From Pyricularia pennisetigena (lineage: Eukaryota > Ascomycota > Sordariomycetes > Magnaporthales > Pyriculariaceae), in NCBI RefSeq assembly GCF_004337985.1, contig NW_021940918.1, forward strand, positions 868,001 to 932,000: 64,000 bases of DNA, given 5' to 3'. Positions 61,339-64,000 of the stretch are shown in pieces (positions within the stretch are counted from its first letter, which is position 1; every line of letters begins with the position of its first letter). Made by a program: the position numbers and the translations under genes. Below the pieces are notes generated by a model that saw only the letters and a list, made by a program, of their open reading frames with translations, was not told the DNA's origin and did no database searches.

Positions 61339-61967
61339 ATTGTCTGATTGTTGTGTAGCTATTTTCGTGATTCAATGGTGATTGATGCTTCACAGGCCCG
61401 CGTTTTCTCCTTGCGCGTCTTCCTAGTTTTACTTTTGCCGTTAACCAGGTACGCGGGTTTGTGATTTGTGTTAGGTCTACGGATAGAAAGGTCTAATTCC
61501 CGAACTCGAATCGGCGAGAGAAGCTAGCGCATCGTCAATCGCGCCGGACTTATGCACCAAAATGTAGCAATGCCTGATCTAAAGTGGGTCTTTAACAGAA
61601 AATGTGCCCCACATAAGCAGTCACTTCCCGGCAGAGAAGCTTGAGGTCGTCGGCGCGTTCAAGAAATTTGAGGCTGGGGGGGCTTGAAAGAACTCCAGGC
61701 AGGCATTCCCTATTGCCAGAAAAATGCCAACTGCATCCGCTTGATAGCATCTTTTTTTGTTTTTGTTTTTTTGTCGCAAACTGCGTCGGTTTTATATTGC
61801 CCGTAGACGTGTGTAGACCTTGCGCTCAAATCAGAAGGTCTCGCCGAACATAAATCCAATCCTTTAGCTGATCCCGTCCAGCATCACCTACTTGAGTAAC
61901 GCGCGCCACGAGTTCAATGTCGACCTGAACATATCAATCGAAAAGTATTTTCACGCACCCACACAAA
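61339..61967. other. divergent intergenic region between CBC2 and the nucleoporin gene
   Basis: Presumed promoters of both genes; a T-rich run occurs near 61751-61772. No exon seen. Confidence 0.5.
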
Positions 61968-64000
61968 ATGGTGAAAATCACCAGCTACACTCCAGCTTGG
62001 CTGAACGAGCCGGCTCTTGGTCATAGTTTATTCGCACCCCCGGAGCTCGACCCTAGGAGGAGTTCTTACGCGCCCAAGGGCAAGCCCAAGGCTGGACCAA
62101 GACGGACGATAGCGCGTCGAGGCACTGAGGTGTTTGTCGCCAACGGTCGAGAAATCAGATGGGGCGATCTCGTGTACCTCAAGGAACACCACCAGTCGAG
62201 GCAAACCCGGGGTGGTGTGCGCATCAAACGGGAAGACTCCAAAGGCTCCGGTTCTTTCGCAATACACGAGGATGATGGACCCAACGCCGGCATTGGATCC
62301 TCTGGCCATGCTCAGGGCATACGCGTAAGTGGTGTTTTCCACATTTTTTCCGTGCTGACAAGAAACTGGTCATTTGTATGTGCTATTACTAACAACATGG
62401 CTCTTTTCATGGGAGTATAGACAATCAAGACGCCGGTAGCAGACGACATCAGGCAACTCATCATATCTCCACACTCAAACTATCTCGCAGTGCTAACGGC
62501 ACATACGGTCCATGTATGCCTGCTACCGGATCCTTCACACCTGACAGCAGAAGATAGTGGCCCTCTCAAGGCCAAGTTTTGGACCCTAGGGCCTACTACG
62601 CATGTGACATCCAAATCGGCCATCGCTTCGGCCCTCTGGCATCCACTCGGTGTTAGTGGCTCATGTCTGGTCACCGTCACTGACGATTCCATCGTTCGGG
62701 TGTGGGAAATATCTGCCGCCGATCGGTGGTCGTTCGACTCGCCCACCCTCGCCATCGATCTGAGGAAGCTCGCGGATGGCACCTCGCTCGACCAGGACTT
62801 CAGCGCATCGATCGGGGCGATGAACCAGGGATTCTCGCCTGACTCGTTCGACATGGAAGTGGCAGCCGCCTGCTTCGGCGGCCGCGGATCTGGCTCGTGG
62901 TCATCAATGACATTGTGGGTCGCCATGCGTGGAGGCGACGTCTACGCCTTGTGCCCGCTGCTTCCTCAGAAGTGGGCACCGCCGCCTAACCTGATCCCAT
63001 CGCTCTCGGTTTCGGTCGTCGCGAAGGTCGCCGCTATTGAGGATGACCCGACCGTATCGGTTTCGGAGAAGCAACTAGCACAGCAACAGCTAGAGTGGAT
63101 GTCAGATCTCGATAGCCAGGAACCACGGATTATCGAGGCCTCTGTTACTGAGCCGGCCTCGGAGATCTACACCAGACCTGCAAAGCCTGGAGCCATTCCC
63201 AAGTTACAGGGACCCTTTGATCTTGATTTGGAAGCTCTGGGTGACGACGATCTAGATCTGGAACTGACAGATATTTTTGTCATTGGGGAGAAGGGCGACA
63301 CAGGAGATTTGATGATGGAACAAGATGAGGATGAGCTTGCCGCGGACGATTCGGAAGGCTTGTCACTGTCTGTGATATGTCTCGTCTCAACAAGCGGACA
63401 ACTTCGAATTTGTTTGGATCTCGACGGTGTTCAGGCGCAGTGGCTTCCACCGTCAAAATCCAAAGTGGCCAGATTCGGCGCAACTATAGATCCTCCTTCG
63501 CTTCTTACATTTCAGACGATGGACGTTATGCGACCTATGGAAGTTAGCTCCGACGCATGGCCCATGTTCAGCGAAGATGTTACATCGCGATACTCATTTT
63601 ACATTACACATCCGGCCGGCATCACGCTGGTGTCCCTAGCACCTTGGGTCTTCCGTCTGGAGAGTGAGCTCCAGGGCGACTCGGTGGCCGGTGCAGACTT
63701 CCGGATAGATCTTCTAGTCAAAGGACAGTCATCCACCAGGGACCGGGTTTACACTCACAAAGGGGGCCCGCTAGCAGCTTGCGTTGCCATCAACGATCCA
63801 GACCTGGGTCACTTTGTACTGAGTGGCACGCCTCAGGCTGCCGTTGCACTAACACTGGACACTCCCGAAGACGAGTTTGGGCCTGCCGTCCGGGCGCCGA
63901 GCCCGACGTTCGCCCACGAGGAAGATATCAAGCCGTTGGTCATCTGCGAACCGCGGCCGACTTTCCAACCGCCCGACACCCTTGGGGAGCAGAATGAGCT
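61968..64000 (+). CDS. NUP82: NUP82-type nucleoporin, 5' part (runs off the window)
   Basis: Exon 1 (61968-62324, 119 codons) and exon 2 (from 62421, open to the window end) give at least 645 residues. Nup82 (animal Nup88) is a cytoplasmic-face nucleoporin whose N-terminal beta-propeller binds Nup159 and Nup116 and supports mRNA export. The sequence matches the fungal Nup82 plan: a start with ITSYTPAWLNEPALGHSLF, a basic ARRGTEVFVANGREIRWGDL segment, then propeller blades (QLIISPHSNYLAVLTAHTVHV; IASALWHPLG; CLVTVTDDSIVRVWEISA), an acidic insertion (LEALGDDDLDLELTDI), and further blades. The 3' coiled-coil part lies beyond the window. The 96-nt intron ends in GTATAG. Confidence 0.85.

Overview
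This looks like chromosomal DNA of a filamentous ascomycete, most likely a Sordariomycete. Protein-coding genes are split by short introns (mostly 55-120 nt) with GT-AG ends and CTAAC/CTGAC-type branch sites. There is a fungal Zn(II)2Cys6 regulator, a fungal-type caspase-like protein, and an ordinary set of eukaryotic housekeeping genes. Intergenic DNA is rich in homopolymers and simple repeats. It is not conspicuously AT-rich and I recognise no transposon reading frame. The window contains sequence gaps (N runs at 26736-26749, 31513-31514 and 38330-39216). Exon joins below were worked out by hand from splice signals and checked by reading-frame arithmetic.

Left part (1-10480): a possible 3' exon of an unidentified minus-strand gene (558-677); a single-pass membrane protein with a long low-complexity tail (1649-3895, +); a lone tRNA-Asp(GTC) gene (4720-4791); a prolyl 4-hydroxylase-like 2-oxoglutarate/Fe(II) oxygenase (6343-5101, -); and a large Zn(II)2Cys6 transcription factor with seven exons, one GC-AG intron and a polyglutamine tract (10479-7198, -).

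Middle part (10480-40197): about 28 kb of apparently gene-free DNA, interrupted only by a TALE-type homeobox transcription factor (21684-20147, -). The stretches on its two sides are about 9.7 kb and 18.5 kb. They carry microsatellites, alternating purine/pyrimidine tracts and long A/T runs, but no convincing coding exons.

Right part (40198-64000): a compact block of twelve genes in about 24 kb: a caspase-like/rhodanese fusion protein, a two-RRM RNA-binding protein, PBN1 (GPI-anchor synthesis), CBR1 (NADH-cytochrome b5 reductase), a DUF3605 protein, SND2/TMEM208 (ER targeting), CDC27/APC3 (anaphase-promoting complex), histone H4, TRS20/TRAPPC2 (ER-Golgi traffic), mL60/MRPL31 (mitochondrial ribosome), CBC2/CBP20 (nuclear cap binding) and the 5' part of a NUP82-type nucleoporin that runs off the window. 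These genes share no pathway. Several sit as divergent or convergent neighbours, as is usual in fungal genomes. The most unusual single gene is the caspase-rhodanese fusion. The most unusual large-scale feature is the gene desert around the homeobox gene.
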